Assembly (NCBI RefSeq): GCF_001427525.1
Contig: NZ_LMGU01000001.1
Coordinates: 2,539,760 to 2,603,759, forward strand
DNA from: Microbacterium sp. Root61
GTDB taxonomy: Bacteria > Actinomycetota > Actinomycetes > Actinomycetales > Microbacteriaceae
DNA length: 64,000 nucleotides
Reading direction: 5' to 3'
Position 1 is the stretch's first letter, and the number at the start of each line of letters is the position of its first letter. This document shows positions 8,686 to 17,960 of the stretch, piece by piece. The translations under genes were made by a program, and so were the position numbers. The notes under the pieces were generated by a model. The model saw only the letters and a program-made list of their open reading frames with translations. It had not been told where the DNA came from and made no database searches.

Positions 8686-8746
8686 CGCGAGACGTGGCCA
8701 ACGTACCCGAACCAGGTCCGGGAAGCACCGTTTGCCACGTCTCGCG
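8686..8746. repeat. 61-bp palindromic intergenic element, variant of family A
   Basis: Perfect 13-bp inverted arms CGCGAGACGTGGC and GCCACGTCTCGCG enclose 35 bp. Size and intergenic position match the family A elements, and the arm starts CGCGAG as theirs do, but the rest of the arm differs. It lies between the convergent SIP and MFS genes and may also act as a bidirectional terminator. Confidence 0.7.
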
Positions 8747-8758
8747 TGAGGCCGCCCC

Positions 8759-10288
8759 TCAGGCCCCCGCGTCGACCTTCGCCGCGTGCCAGTCCTCGTT
8801 GCTCGACCCCCGCGGCGCGCGCAGGAACAGCATCACGACCGCGGCCAGCAGCAGCACCACGGGCGGCAGCAGCAGGGCCTGCGACATCGCGGTCGAGAAC
8901 CCGTCCACGACGGCGGCGGGGAGCTGCCCATGACCGAACCCGCTCTGCGCCGAGGACGCTCCCGGAAGGTTCGCCTCGAGCCGGGACTGCATCCAGACGG
9001 CGATGGCCGCCGAGCCGAGCACGGAGCCGACCGTGCGGGTCGTGTTGTACACCCCGGCGCCGGCACCGGCCTGCTGGATCGGCAGGTCGCGGTTGGCGAT
9101 GGTGGCCAGCGGCCCCCACATCCCGGCGCTGCCGATGCCCAGCACCGCGGAGGGCAGCAGGAACATCCAGATCGGCGTCTCGGCGTTCATCAGTGTCGAA
9201 TACCAGATGAGTCCGCCCGCGAACAGCACCAGTCCGGGCACGAGGATCAGGCGCGGATCGGTGCGGTCCAGCAGCTTGCCGGCGAACGGCGACAGGATGC
9301 CGGCGAACACCGCCATCGGGATCAGCAGCAGGGCCGATTCGGTGGGGGTGAGCCCGCGCGCCAGCTGGATGAAGAACATCATCGGCAGCGACATCCCGGT
9401 GACGGCGAAGCCGACCGCGGCGATGCCGATGCTGGAGATGGAGAAGTTGCGGCTGCGGAACAGCTCGAGCGGCACCAGCGGTTCCTTCTTGCGACGGCTC
9501 TGCTGCCAGATGAAGAGGCCGAGCACCGCGACGCCGGTGAGGATCATGCCCCACACCGTGATCGGTCCCCAGATCACGCCCCAGTCGTATGTCTCGCCCT
9601 CCTGCAGCCCGAAGACGATGAGGAAGAGGGCGATCGCGCTGAGGAAGACACCCAGGATGTCGAAGCTGTGCGAGTGCGTCTCGAGCTTCGGAACGAGGAT
9701 CCACGCGGCGACGAAGCCGATGATGCCGACGGGCACGTTGACGAAGAAGATCCACTCCCACCCGAGGCCATCCACGAGGAAGCCGCCGGCGAGAGGCCCG
9801 ACGAGCATCGCGACACCCGAGGTCGCACCCCACAGGCCCATGGCCGCACCGCGGCGGTTCGGCGGGAAGGTGCGCGTGATGATCGCCATGGTCTGCGGGG
9901 TCATCAGCGCGGCACCGAGTCCCTGCACGGCGCGCGCGGCGATGAGCATGTCCAGCGTCCCCGACAGACCGCACCACAGCGACGACAGCGTGAAGACCGT
10001 GAGACCGATCAGGTAGATGTTCTTCGGCCCGAAGCGATCGCCCAGGCGACCGGTGACCAGCAGCGGCACGGCGTAGGCCAGAAGGTAGGCCGAGGTCACC
10101 CACACCACGTTGTCGAGGTTGTTCGTGTGCGGGTCGAGCGCGGCCTTGATCGCCGGGTTCGCGACCGAGACGATCGTGGTGTCCACCAGGATCATGAAGA
10201 ATCCGATGACCAGCGCCCACAGGGCTGGCCACGGACTGCGTGCGGTGGGGGCGACGGATGCCGCGGCCCGGGTCGTCTGTTCGGTCAT
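8759..10288 (-). CDS. MFS drug exporter, 14-segment DHA2 (EmrB/QacA) type
   Basis: This 509-residue inner-membrane transporter probably exports drugs or toxic compounds in exchange for protons. Motif A GRLGDRFGPKNIYLIGL lies in the loop after segment 2, the DHA motif DTTIVSVANPAIKAAL is in segment 1, and motif C is represented by VAMLVGPLAGGFLVDGLGW in segment 5. The length and roughly 14 hydrophobic segments fit DHA2. The start overlaps the stop of the PadR-family gene by four bases, so regulator and pump are co-translated, a common arrangement in which the regulator senses the pump's substrate. The substrate cannot be told from sequence. Confidence 0.9.
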   Translation of the reverse strand: MTEQTTRAAASVAPTARSPWPALWALVIGFFMILVDTTIVSVANPAIKAALDPHTNNLDNVVWVTSAYLLAYAVPLLVTGRLGDRFGPKNIYLIGLTVFTLSSLWCGLSGTLDMLIAARAVQGLGAALMTPQTMAIITRTFPPNRRGAAMGLWGATSGVAMLVGPLAGGFLVDGLGWEWIFFVNVPVGIIGFVAAWILVPKLETHSHSFDILGVFLSAIALFLIVFGLQEGETYDWGVIWGPITVWGMILTGVAVLGLFIWQQSRRKKEPLVPLELFRSRNFSISSIGIAAVGFAVTGMSLPMMFFIQLARGLTPTESALLLIPMAVFAGILSPFAGKLLDRTDPRLILVPGLVLFAGGLIWYSTLMNAETPIWMFLLPSAVLGIGSAGMWGPLATIANRDLPIQQAGAGAGVYNTTRTVGSVLGSAAIAVWMQSRLEANLPGASSAQSGFGHGQLPAAVVDGFSTAMSQALLLPPVVLLLAAVVMLFLRAPRGSSNEDWHAAKVDAGA

Positions 10289-10911
10289 TGCCGTGCAGCC
10301 TTTCGGTCAGCGAGATAGCGCTCGGAGTGCGGACCGAGTTCGGCGGGCCCCCAAGCGAAGACATGGTTTTCGAGCCGGTCGATGAGCCCGTCGAGCCAGA
10401 TGAGTTCGGCCCCGACCAGCACGTCGTTCCGCTCGAGCTCGAGGAGGAACTGCTCGGGCACCCCGCGGGCGCGCGCGCCATGATGCCCTGCGCTCTGCAG
10501 CTCCTGCCCCGCGGCGAGCGCAGCCCGCCGGATGCCGAGCAGGTCGATGACCTCGTCCCGGTCGAGGTTGTGCGCCTCGGCGATGGCGACGCGGAACTCG
10601 GCGGGACGATCGATGCGCGGCAGCTCGCGCCGCACCCATTCGATCACCGCGGCGCCGCCGGCCTCGGTGACGCCATAGGTGGTGCGTTCGGGGCGGTTGC
10701 CGTCACGATCGACGCCGGTCTCGACGAGGAGGCCGGCCCGTTCGAGCCGCGCGACCGTGTGGTAGAACGTGCCGTTGGTCATCGGGACGAGACGGTCGGA
10801 CCGCCGCTGGCGCAGCAGCCGCATCATCTCGTACGGGTGCATGTCGCCCTCGCGGAGCAGCGCGAGCATCATGAGTCCGAGCGGCGTCAGCCGATCGACA
10901 ACATCCTTCAC
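10285..10911 (-). CDS. PadR-family transcriptional repressor
   Basis: This 208-residue winged-helix regulator has the PadR N-terminus (LGLMMLALLREGDMHPYEMM; then MTNGTFYHTVARLERAGLL with the wing GNRPERTTYGVTEAG) and a C-terminal helical dimer domain (about 110-205). It should repress its own operon, which includes the downstream MFS pump. The GTG at 10911 has GAGGAG upstream at normal spacing. A 16-bp palindrome 47 bp upstream is the probable operator. The effector is unknown. Confidence 0.9.
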   Translation of the reverse strand: MKDVVDRLTPLGLMMLALLREGDMHPYEMMRLLRQRRSDRLVPMTNGTFYHTVARLERAGLLVETGVDRDGNRPERTTYGVTEAGGAAVIEWVRRELPRIDRPAEFRVAIAEAHNLDRDEVIDLLGIRRAALAAGQELQSAGHHGARARGVPEQFLLELERNDVLVGAELIWLDGLIDRLENHVFAWGPAELGPHSERYLADRKAARQ

Positions 10912-10957
10912 AGGTGCTCCTCTGGTCGCAGCCGAGCGGTGATTACTCCGGACCGAC

Positions 10958-10973
10958 TAGTCCACATGGACTA
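10958..10973. promoter_or_regulatory. Probable PadR operator
   Basis: TAGTCCACATGGACTA has perfect 7-bp arms around two bases. It lies upstream of the PadR-family gene on its promoter side, and 68 bp before the divergent purC start. A palindrome of this size is typical of PadR dimers. Confidence 0.65.
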
Positions 10974-11028
10974 TACCTCCACCAATGCACCGCCTCCACC
11001 CCGCACCACGCCCGAGCGCGCGCTCCGC

Positions 11029-11034
11029 GATAAT
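11029..11034 (+). promoter_or_regulatory. -10 box of purC (leaderless)
   Basis: GATAAT lies six bases before the GTG at 11041, with no ribosome binding site between them. Confidence 0.6.
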
Positions 11035-11040
11035 GGGCGA

Positions 11041-11970
11041 GTGACTTCATCCCTCGCATTGTCCGGCTGGCGCCACGTGTACTCCGGCAAGGTGCGCGAC
11101 CTCTACGTACCGGCCGACACCCCCGACGGCGCCGACGCCGCGCGCCTGCTCGTCGTGGCCAGCGACCGCGTGAGCGCGTTCGACCACGTGCTCGAACCCG
11201 GCATCCCGGGCAAAGGCGAACTGCTCACGACCCTGAGCCTGTGGTGGTTCGACCAGCTCGCCGGCGGCGACGGCGGTCGACGCATCCCGAACCATCTCGT
11301 GGCCGATCACCGACTGGGCGCCGACGACTCCGCGCACGAGGTCATCCCCGCCGAGGTCGCCGGACGCACCATGCTCGTCAAGACCCTGGTGATGTACCCC
11401 GTCGAGTGCGTCGTGCGCGGCTACCTCACCGGCAGCGGCTGGGTCGAGTACCAGGCCGACGGCACCGTCTGCGGCATCCCGCTGCCCGCCGGACTCACCG
11501 ACGGCGACCGCCTCCCCGAGCCGATCTTCACCCCGGCGTACAAGGCGCCGATGGGCGAGCACGACGAGAACATCTCGTACGCGCAGACCGTGGAGCTGGT
11601 CGGAGCGGATGTCGCGGCCGCCCTCCGCGACACGTCGCTGGAGATCTACCGCCGTGCCGCGCAGCTCGCCGAGGCGCACGGCCTGATCCTCGCCGACACG
11701 AAGTTCGAGTTCGGCGCCGATGCCGACGGCGTGCTCACCCTCGGCGACGAGGTGCTCACCAGCGACTCGTCGCGGTACTGGGATGCCGAGGCCTGGCGCA
11801 TCGGCACGACCCCGGCGGCGCGGATGGCGAGTTTCGACAAGCAGATCGTGCGCGACTGGCTCGCCGCGAACTGGGACAAGCAGGGCACGCCGCCCGAGCT
11901 GCCCACCGAGATCGTCGAGCGCACGGCCGCCCGCTACCGCGAGCTGCTGGAGCGTCTCACCGGCGGCTGA
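11041..11970 (+). CDS. purC: SAICAR synthetase
   Basis: PurC condenses CAIR with aspartate using ATP to give SAICAR in purine synthesis. The 309 residues carry YSGKVRDLY at the N-terminus, ASDRVSAFDHVLEPGIPGKG, the VVRGYLTGSGWVEYQADG segment and LADTKFEFG with SDSSRYWDA near the C-terminus, all classic for the family. The GTG at 11041 is chosen because the conserved region begins soon after and a -10 lies six bases upstream; the frame further upstream is a shadow over the PadR-family gene. The permease gene follows after 77 bp. Confidence 0.97.
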   Translation: MTSSLALSGWRHVYSGKVRDLYVPADTPDGADAARLLVVASDRVSAFDHVLEPGIPGKGELLTTLSLWWFDQLAGGDGGRRIPNHLVADHRLGADDSAHEVIPAEVAGRTMLVKTLVMYPVECVVRGYLTGSGWVEYQADGTVCGIPLPAGLTDGDRLPEPIFTPAYKAPMGEHDENISYAQTVELVGADVAAALRDTSLEIYRRAAQLAEAHGLILADTKFEFGADADGVLTLGDEVLTSDSSRYWDAEAWRIGTTPAARMASFDKQIVRDWLAANWDKQGTPPELPTEIVERTAARYRELLERLTGG

Positions 11971-12047
11971 GTCCGCCGCATCCGCCTCGCAACGACGCGA
12001 GGCGACACCTCGCAGTCCCCGACTGCACCATCATCGAAGGAGCGCCC

Positions 12048-13379
12048 ATGCCCACTTGGACCCTGCACGGAAACGGTCGCACCGTTGAGCCCGGCAAGGT
12101 GGTGCGACCCGACGAGCGACTGAACTGGGGCGCCACGATCGCGATCGGCGTGCAGCACGTCATCGCCATGTTCGGGGCGACATTCCTGGTTCCCGTGCTC
12201 ACCGGGTTCCCGGTGCCCACGACGCTGCTGTTCTCGGGTATCGGCACGATCCTGTTCCTGATCATCACGAAGAACAAGCTGCCCAGCTACCTCGGCTCGT
12301 CGTTCGCATTCATCGCGCCGGTGACGGCCGCCACCGCATCGGCCGGCATGGGCTCGGCCCTGGCCGGCATCGTCGCGGTCGGCATCCTGCTCGCCGCCGT
12401 CGGCTTCATCGTGCAGTTCGCCGGACTCGGCTGGATCGACAAGCTGATGCCCCCCGTCGTCTCCGGTGCGATCGTCGCCCTGATCGGCTTCAACCTCGCC
12501 CCCGTGGCGTGGACGAACTTCCAGGTCGAACCACTCACAGCGACCATCACGCTCGTCGCCGTCATCCTGTTCAGCGTCGTGTTCCGCGGATTCCTCGGCC
12601 GTATCTCGATCTTCCTCGGCGTCATCGTCGGGTACATCGCGTCGGTGATCATCGGCGCCGTCAACGGCACGTTGGACTTCACCGCGGTCGAGCAGGCCGA
12701 CTGGATCGGCCTGCCCGAGTTCCACATCGCCGACTTCGCATCGCCGGGCACGTGGAGCGCGATCGCGATGTTCCTGCCCGTCGTGCTGGTGCTCATCGCA
12801 GAGAACGTCGGCCACGTGCGCGGTGTCGCGTCGATGACGGATGCCTCGGTCAACCGTCACACCGGACGCGCACTCATCGCGGACGGCGTCGCGACCACGA
12901 TCGCCGGAACCTTCGGCGGATCGGGTACGACCACGTACGGCGAGAACATCGGCGTCATGGCCGCGACCCGCGTCTACTCGACCGCGGCGTACTGGGTCGC
13001 CGGTATCGCCGCGATCCTGCTGTCGCTCTCGCCGAAGGTCGGCGCGGTGTTCAACTCCATCCCGCCGGGGGTGCTCGGCGGCGTCACGACCGCCCTCTAC
13101 GGCCTGATCGGCATCATCGGCATCAAGATCTGGGTCGACAACCGCGTGGACTTCTCGCGCCCCGTCAACCAGTACACCGGCGCCGTCGCCCTCGTCATCG
13201 CGATCGCCGGCTTCACCATGCAGTGGGGCGACTTCCAGCTCGGCGCGATCGTCATCGGTGCCGCGGCGGCCCTGCTGATCTACCACGTGGGCAACGCGAT
13301 CGCCCGGTGGCGCAAGACCGGCGCCGACGACGGCGGCCCGCTCCCCGTGATCGGCCAGCTCGGCGGCGACCCCCAGTAG
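12048..13379 (+). CDS. uraA: Uracil/nucleobase permease (NCS2 family)
   Basis: This 443-residue inner-membrane symporter has about 14 hydrophobic segments, as in UraA. The landmarks are IGVQHVIAMFGATFLVPVLT in the first segment, LIAENVGHVRGVASMTDASV (the conserved Glu of the substrate site) and GGSGTTTYGENIGVMAATRV, which resembles the UraA/RutG uracil subgroup more than the xanthine subgroup. The ATG at 12048 has GAAGGAG upstream. It follows purC in the same direction, so it may partly share its transcript and would import bases for salvage. A purine substrate is possible. Confidence 0.88.
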   Translation: MPTWTLHGNGRTVEPGKVVRPDERLNWGATIAIGVQHVIAMFGATFLVPVLTGFPVPTTLLFSGIGTILFLIITKNKLPSYLGSSFAFIAPVTAATASAGMGSALAGIVAVGILLAAVGFIVQFAGLGWIDKLMPPVVSGAIVALIGFNLAPVAWTNFQVEPLTATITLVAVILFSVVFRGFLGRISIFLGVIVGYIASVIIGAVNGTLDFTAVEQADWIGLPEFHIADFASPGTWSAIAMFLPVVLVLIAENVGHVRGVASMTDASVNRHTGRALIADGVATTIAGTFGGSGTTTYGENIGVMAATRVYSTAAYWVAGIAAILLSLSPKVGAVFNSIPPGVLGGVTTALYGLIGIIGIKIWVDNRVDFSRPVNQYTGAVALVIAIAGFTMQWGDFQLGAIVIGAAAALLIYHVGNAIARWRKTGADDGGPLPVIGQLGGDPQ

Positions 13380-13417
13380 CGCCCCTCCGCCCGCGAGCCC
13401 CTGGCACCCGGCCCCCT

Positions 13418-13485
13418 CCTCGCGAGCTCACAAAAACGGCACGCTCAATACGACGTGAGCGGACACTTCTTGTGATCTCGCGAGG
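13418..13485. repeat. 68-bp palindromic intergenic element, family A copy 1
   Basis: The arms CCTCGCGAG(C)TCACAA and TTGTGATCTCGCGAGG enclose a centre that includes GCACGCTC. It is related to the elements at 14441-14500, 20679-20740 and 20867-20926. It lies between the permease and VOC genes, which run in the same direction. Confidence 0.85.
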
Positions 13486-13541
13486 ATCGGGGAGGACACA
13501 GCTCGGGAATCGAATGCCCGTCCGCAGCGTTGTCTATACGC

Positions 13542-14429
13542 ATGAATGAAAAGCTCGTGACGGGGACCGACAAGCTCGCGGCGGACACCGCGATGAGCGC
13601 GGTGACGCTGCTGGTCGGCGACCTCGACGCGATGACGGCGTACTACCGCGACGTCGTCACGCTGCAGGTGCTCGACGCCGCCGGCGAGACCGTGTCGCTG
13701 GGACGCGCCGGCCGGCCCCTCGTGATCCTGCGCCGCGAGCCGCAACTGCGCCACGCCACCCCCGGCAGCGCCGGGCTGTTCCACACCGCGATCCTCTTCG
13801 AGTCGCAGACCGCATTGGCCGCCGCGCTCTACTCGGTCGCACGGCACGCCCCCGGCACGTTCACCGGCAGCGCCGACCACATCGTCAGCCAGGCCTTCTA
13901 CGCCACCGATCCCGAGGGCAACGGGATCGAGCTGTACTGGGACCGCACTCGCACCGAATGGTCATGGACGCACGGGCAGATCGAGATGGGCACACTCGCC
14001 CTCGACCCGAACGCCTTCCTCTCCGAACATCTGACCGAGGCCGCCGTTGCCGGATCGACGGCGCAGGATGCGGCATCCATCGGCCACGTGCATCTGTCAG
14101 TCGGGGATGTCGCCTCCGCCCGCGCGTTTTATGTCGATGCCCTCGGCTTCGACGAGACCGCCAGCATGGGCAACCAGGCCCTGTTCGTCAGCGCCGGCGG
14201 CTACCACCACCACATGGCGATGAATGTGTGGAACTCGCGGGGCGCGGGTCCGCGGATGCCGGCCCTCGGGCTGGGCCGCGTCGACCTCGACCTGCCCGAC
14301 GCGGACTCGCTCGGCGCCCTCGCCGAACGTCTCGCCGGGCACGGCATCGCCGTGCGCGACGACGGCCGCACGCTCATGTTCGACGACCCGTGGAACAACG
14401 CGATGCTGGCGACGGCTCCGGGCCGCTAG
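13542..14429 (+). CDS. Two-domain VOC metalloenzyme (CatE-like dioxygenase/glyoxalase)
   Basis: This 295-residue protein has two vicinal-oxygen-chelate domains, about residues 15-130 and 170-290. The first shows DAMTAYYRDVVTLQVLD, GLFHTAILF and DPEGNGIELYWD; the second shows GHVHLSVGDVASARAFYVDA and GGYHHHMAMNVWNSRG. Histidines and a Glu in the usual metal positions are present. Overall it resembles Bacillus CatE/YfiE catechol 2,3-dioxygenases, but the substrate is not known. The ATG at 13542 is preferred over the TTG at 13530, which would add four residues. A palindromic repeat flanks the gene on each side. Confidence 0.85.
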   Translation: MNEKLVTGTDKLAADTAMSAVTLLVGDLDAMTAYYRDVVTLQVLDAAGETVSLGRAGRPLVILRREPQLRHATPGSAGLFHTAILFESQTALAAALYSVARHAPGTFTGSADHIVSQAFYATDPEGNGIELYWDRTRTEWSWTHGQIEMGTLALDPNAFLSEHLTEAAVAGSTAQDAASIGHVHLSVGDVASARAFYVDALGFDETASMGNQALFVSAGGYHHHMAMNVWNSRGAGPRMPALGLGRVDLDLPDADSLGALAERLAGHGIAVRDDGRTLMFDDPWNNAMLATAPGR

Positions 14430-14440
14430 CTCACAGCCCC

Positions 14441-14500
14441 GCGAGCTCGCAGAAAGTGCGCGCTCGCGACGCCTCGAACGGGCAGTTTCTGTGAGCTCGC
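14441..14500. repeat. 60-bp palindromic intergenic element, family A copy 2
   Basis: GCGAGCTCGCAGAAAGTGC pairs with the far arm GCAGTTTCTGTGAGCTCGC with a few mismatches. It lies between the convergent VOC and cebR genes and could terminate both. Confidence 0.85.
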
Positions 14501-14513
14501 AAAGGGGAAAGAG

Positions 14514-15527
14514 CTAGACCGACTCGCGCTCGATCAGCTCGGTCTCCAGGATCGTCACACGCTGCGGGTCGCCTCCGGCCAGCAGAGCCATCAGCACGGC
14601 CGCCATCTTCTCGCCCTGCTCGAACGACGGCTGGCGCATCGTGGTCAGCTGCGGCGTGACGGAGGTCGCGACCGGCGAATCGTCGAACCCGATGATCGCG
14701 ATGTCGTCGGGCACCCGCAGCCCCTCGGCCGCCAGCACCGACAGCGCGCCGCGCGCCATCAGGTCGCTCGCGACGAACACGGCATCCGGCCGGTCCTCGC
14801 GCGCCAGGATGCGGCGCATCGCGGCGGCTCCGCCGTCGGCCGTGAAGTTGCCGTCCTCCACCGGACCCTCTTCGAGTCCGGCGGCGGCGAGCGCCTCGCG
14901 GTAGCCGTCCAGTCGGTCGACCCCCGCGGGCATCGTCAAAGGCCCGGTGACCATGGCGATCCGGCGATGACCGCGCGCGATCAGATAGGCCGTGGCATCC
15001 CGACCGCCCATGACGTTGTCGACGTCGACGTAGTACGCGTTCTCACGCTCGCGCACGGGCCGGCCGCCGTAGACGACCGGCACCGCGGCCGCGATCCGGT
15101 CGATGAAGCTGTCGCTGGTGTGGTGCGACACGATGATCGCCCCGTCGATGCTGCCCCCGCGCACGTAGCTCGTGGTCTTGTCGCCGGGGTCATCGCTGGC
15201 GATGAACAGGTTCAGGACGTAGTCCGAGCGCCGCAGCCCGGCGTTGATGCCCGAGACGATGGAGGCGAAGAACGGGTCGCCGAAGAACCTCGTGGTGTCC
15301 TCCGGAACGATCAATGCGATCGCGTGCGTCTGTCGGCTCGCGAGCGACCGGGCAGCGCGGTTGGGCACGTAGTTCAGATCGGAGATCGCCCGCCGCACCG
15401 ATTCCAGCGCGTTCGGGCTCACCGCCGTCGAACCGTTCACGACACGGGACACCGTCGAGCGGGAGACCCCCGCTGCCGCGGCGACCTCCTCGATCGTGAC
15501 GGCTCCGTGGATCGCCCCCGCACTCAT
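14514..15527 (-). CDS. cebR: LacI-family repressor of cello-oligosaccharide operon
   Basis: This 337-residue regulator has an N-terminal helix-turn-helix (VTIEEVAAAAGVSRSTVSRV, about 9-28), the hinge YVPNRAARSLASRQT and a sugar-binding core to the C-terminus (VFVASDLMARGALSVLAAEG; IIGFDDSPVA). It is the last gene of the cebEFG-bglC operon, 19 bp after bglC. The promoter of that operon holds three sites close to TGGGAGCGCTCCCA, the box known for CelR of Thermobifida and CebR of Streptomyces, which release DNA on binding cellobiose or cello-oligosaccharides. The assignment rests on this context. The ATG at 15527 has GAGG upstream. Confidence 0.85.
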   Translation of the reverse strand: MSAGAIHGAVTIEEVAAAAGVSRSTVSRVVNGSTAVSPNALESVRRAISDLNYVPNRAARSLASRQTHAIALIVPEDTTRFFGDPFFASIVSGINAGLRRSDYVLNLFIASDDPGDKTTSYVRGGSIDGAIIVSHHTSDSFIDRIAAAVPVVYGGRPVRERENAYYVDVDNVMGGRDATAYLIARGHRRIAMVTGPLTMPAGVDRLDGYREALAAAGLEEGPVEDGNFTADGGAAAMRRILAREDRPDAVFVASDLMARGALSVLAAEGLRVPDDIAIIGFDDSPVATSVTPQLTTMRQPSFEQGEKMAAVLMALLAGGDPQRVTILETELIERESV

Positions 15528-15546
15528 CTGGTCCTCGTCTCTCGGC

Positions 15547-17052
15547 CTACTCCGCTGGTCCCGGTGCCACGTCCAGCGCGCGCTGCGAGATGATCCGACG
15601 GTAGTCGCGTCCGCTGTCCTTGAGCGCACGCTCCTGCGTGTCGTAGTCGACCCACACGATGCCGAACCGCTTGTCGTAGCCCCACGCCCACTCGAAATTG
15701 TCCAGGAGCGACCAGTAGAAGTATCCCCGCACATCGACGCCGGCGTCGATCGCGTCGAGGATCGCACCGAGGTGGACGCACAGGAAGTCGGTGCGCTCGG
15801 GGTCGTGCACCCGGGTCTCGCCGTCCTCGACGACAGTCGCGTCATCGTATGCCGCGCCGTTCTCGGTGACGTAGAGCACGGTGCCGGCCGGCTTCGCGTA
15901 CTCATCCCAGACCCGCTCGAGCAGTCGCGTGAGGCCCTCGGGCTGCACGTCCCAGTGCATGGCCGTCTGCGGCAGACCGCGGTCGTACCAGTAGATGCCC
16001 TCCGACGCGGGGAACGGCGACGCGGTCGCTCGCTCGGTCGGGGCATCCCCACTGCGCTGCGGCGTGACCGGCGGCCGCGCGCCGACCAGTTCGCCGTGGT
16101 AATAGTTGACGCCGAGGGCGTCGATGCGGGTCGCGATCGTCTCGAGATCGCCCGGGCGGATCGCCTCCTCGAGGGCGGCGACGGATGCCGGGTCCACCGC
16201 GCGGATCTCCTCCACCACATCGGAGGGGTACTCACCGCGGAACACCGGGTCCAGGAACCAGCGGTTGAAACGGCCGTCGATCTTGCGCGCGGCGGCGATG
16301 TCCGCCGGATCGTTCGGGTCGGCGGGGTCGGCCACCGTGAGGTTGAGGGTGATCCCGAGATCGAGCGACGCGTCGCGGCGGCGCAGCTCGCGCACGGCCT
16401 GACCGTGGCCGAGCATCAGATGGTGCGCGGCGAGCATGCCCTCGGTCACGCTGTAGTGACCCGGCGCGTGCACCCCGGCGGTGTAGCTGAGGAACGACGA
16501 GCACCACGGCTCGTTCAGCGTCGTCCAGACCTTGACCCGGTCGCCGAGCGCCTCGTGCATGTCGAGCGCGTACTCGGTGAAGCGGTCGGCGGTGTCGCGG
16601 TTGGTCCAGCCGCCGCGGTCCTGCAGCGCCTGCGGGAGGTCCCAGTGGTACAGCGTCAGCCACGGCAGGATGTCGGCATCCAGCAGTTCGTCGACCAGGC
16701 GCTTGTAGAAGTCGACGCCCTGCGGGTTGATGTCGCCGCCGTCCGGACGCACGCGCGACCACGAGGTCGAGAACCGGTACGTCTGCAGTCCCATGCTCTT
16801 CATGAGCGCGACGTCTTCCGGGTAGCGGTGGTAGTGGTCGCACGCGACGTCGCCGGTGTCGCCGTTGATCACAGCGCCGGGCACACGGCAGAACGCATCC
16901 CAGATGGAGGCGCGACGGCCCTCTTCGAAGGCCGCGCCCTCGATCTGGAACGCGGCGGTGGCGGCGCCGAAGAGGAAGTCGGTGGGAAACGGTCGAACTG
17001 GCACAGCCACGGTCGCGGTGGTCCTTTCGGTGGTGGCGGTCATCGAAGTCAT
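15547..17052 (-). CDS. bglC: GH1 beta-glucosidase
   Basis: This 501-residue cytosolic GH1 enzyme hydrolyses imported cellobiose or other beta-glucosides to glucose. The acid/base Glu is in TTLNEPW (about E181) and the nucleophile in YVTENG (about E397). The start motif FLFGAATAAFQIEGA, the RFSTSWSR strand and FEWAWGYDKRFGIVWVDY near the end are typical. The ATG at 17052 overlaps the cebG stop by four bases; a second ATG at 17043 is possible. No signal peptide is seen, which agrees with uptake of the disaccharide before cleavage. Length is slightly above the usual 440-480. Confidence 0.95.
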   Translation of the reverse strand: MTSMTATTERTTATVAVPVRPFPTDFLFGAATAAFQIEGAAFEEGRRASIWDAFCRVPGAVINGDTGDVACDHYHRYPEDVALMKSMGLQTYRFSTSWSRVRPDGGDINPQGVDFYKRLVDELLDADILPWLTLYHWDLPQALQDRGGWTNRDTADRFTEYALDMHEALGDRVKVWTTLNEPWCSSFLSYTAGVHAPGHYSVTEGMLAAHHLMLGHGQAVRELRRRDASLDLGITLNLTVADPADPNDPADIAAARKIDGRFNRWFLDPVFRGEYPSDVVEEIRAVDPASVAALEEAIRPGDLETIATRIDALGVNYYHGELVGARPPVTPQRSGDAPTERATASPFPASEGIYWYDRGLPQTAMHWDVQPEGLTRLLERVWDEYAKPAGTVLYVTENGAAYDDATVVEDGETRVHDPERTDFLCVHLGAILDAIDAGVDVRGYFYWSLLDNFEWAWGYDKRFGIVWVDYDTQERALKDSGRDYRRIISQRALDVAPGPAE

Positions 17053-17960
17053 CCCTTCACCGCTCCGGCCATGATGCCACTGACGAGCTGCTTGCCGGCG
17101 AAGATGAAGAGGATGAGCAGGGGGATCGTCGACAGCAGTACGCCCGCAAGGACGACCGAGTAGTCGACGAAGTAGTTGGACTGCAGCAGCGACAGCGCCA
17201 CCGGCAGTGTCGGGTTCTGCCGGTCGAGCACGATGAACGGCCAGAAGAAGTTGTTCCACGACGACACGAACGTGAACAGTCCGAGCATCGCCGCCGCCGG
17301 GCGTGCGGCGGTGACGCCGATCGTCCAGAAGGTGCGGAACGAGCTCGCGCCGTCGACGCGCGCCGCCTCGATGAGTTCGTCGGGCACGGCCTGCTGCAGG
17401 TACTGCGTCATCCAGAACACGCCGAACGCGCTGGTCAGCGCCGGGATGATGATGGCGCCGATCTGCCCGGTCCAGCCGATCTCGCTGAACAGGATGTACA
17501 GCGGCACCACTCCGAGCTGCATCGGCACGGCCATGGTGGCCACGACGAAGATGAGCAGCCACTTGCTGCCGCGGAAGCGCAGCTTTGCGAACGCCCAGCC
17601 GGCGAGGGTGGAGAAGAAGACCACGGATGCCGAGATCAGCGCCGAGCTGTAGATCGAGTTCGCGAGGGCCTGCCAGAAGTTCACGGCGGGGTCGTTGATG
17701 ACCTTTGCGGCGTTGTCGAAGAAGTTGCCGCCGGGCAGCCACGACATGTTCGGGTCACGGATGGTGCCGGCGTCCCCCGACCCGATCAAGAGCGACCAGT
17801 AGAAGGGGAACACCGCGGCGATGAGCACGACGGCGAGCGAGCTGTAGACGAACCATCCGGGGCGCGACCCGCGGATGTGGCGCGGCCGGCGGCGACGCTT
17901 CTCCTCGGCGGGGATCTGGTCGTCCTGGACATGGAGCGGGACGCGGGCGACGGTGCTCAT
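17049..17960 (-). CDS. cebG: Cello-oligosaccharide ABC transporter permease, MalG type
   Basis: This 303-residue inner-membrane permease has six hydrophobic segments and the EAA loop EAARVDGASSFRTFWTIGVT (about residues 200-219), where the shared ATPase docks. It starts at the ATG at 17960, overlapping the cebF stop, and overlaps bglC in turn, so the genes are translationally coupled. No ATPase gene is present, as in Streptomyces ceb operons, where MsiK encoded elsewhere serves several sugar transporters. The substrate is inferred from the operator sequence and bglC. Confidence 0.88.
   Translation of the reverse strand: MSTVARVPLHVQDDQIPAEEKRRRRPRHIRGSRPGWFVYSSLAVVLIAAVFPFYWSLLIGSGDAGTIRDPNMSWLPGGNFFDNAAKVINDPAVNFWQALANSIYSSALISASVVFFSTLAGWAFAKLRFRGSKWLLIFVVATMAVPMQLGVVPLYILFSEIGWTGQIGAIIIPALTSAFGVFWMTQYLQQAVPDELIEAARVDGASSFRTFWTIGVTAARPAAAMLGLFTFVSSWNNFFWPFIVLDRQNPTLPVALSLLQSNYFVDYSVVLAGVLLSTIPLLILFIFAGKQLVSGIMAGAVKG

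Noticed and set aside
8786..10318. Long plus-strand frames opposite the MFS exporter
   Set aside because: They are shadows of the exporter gene, with polar, biased composition.
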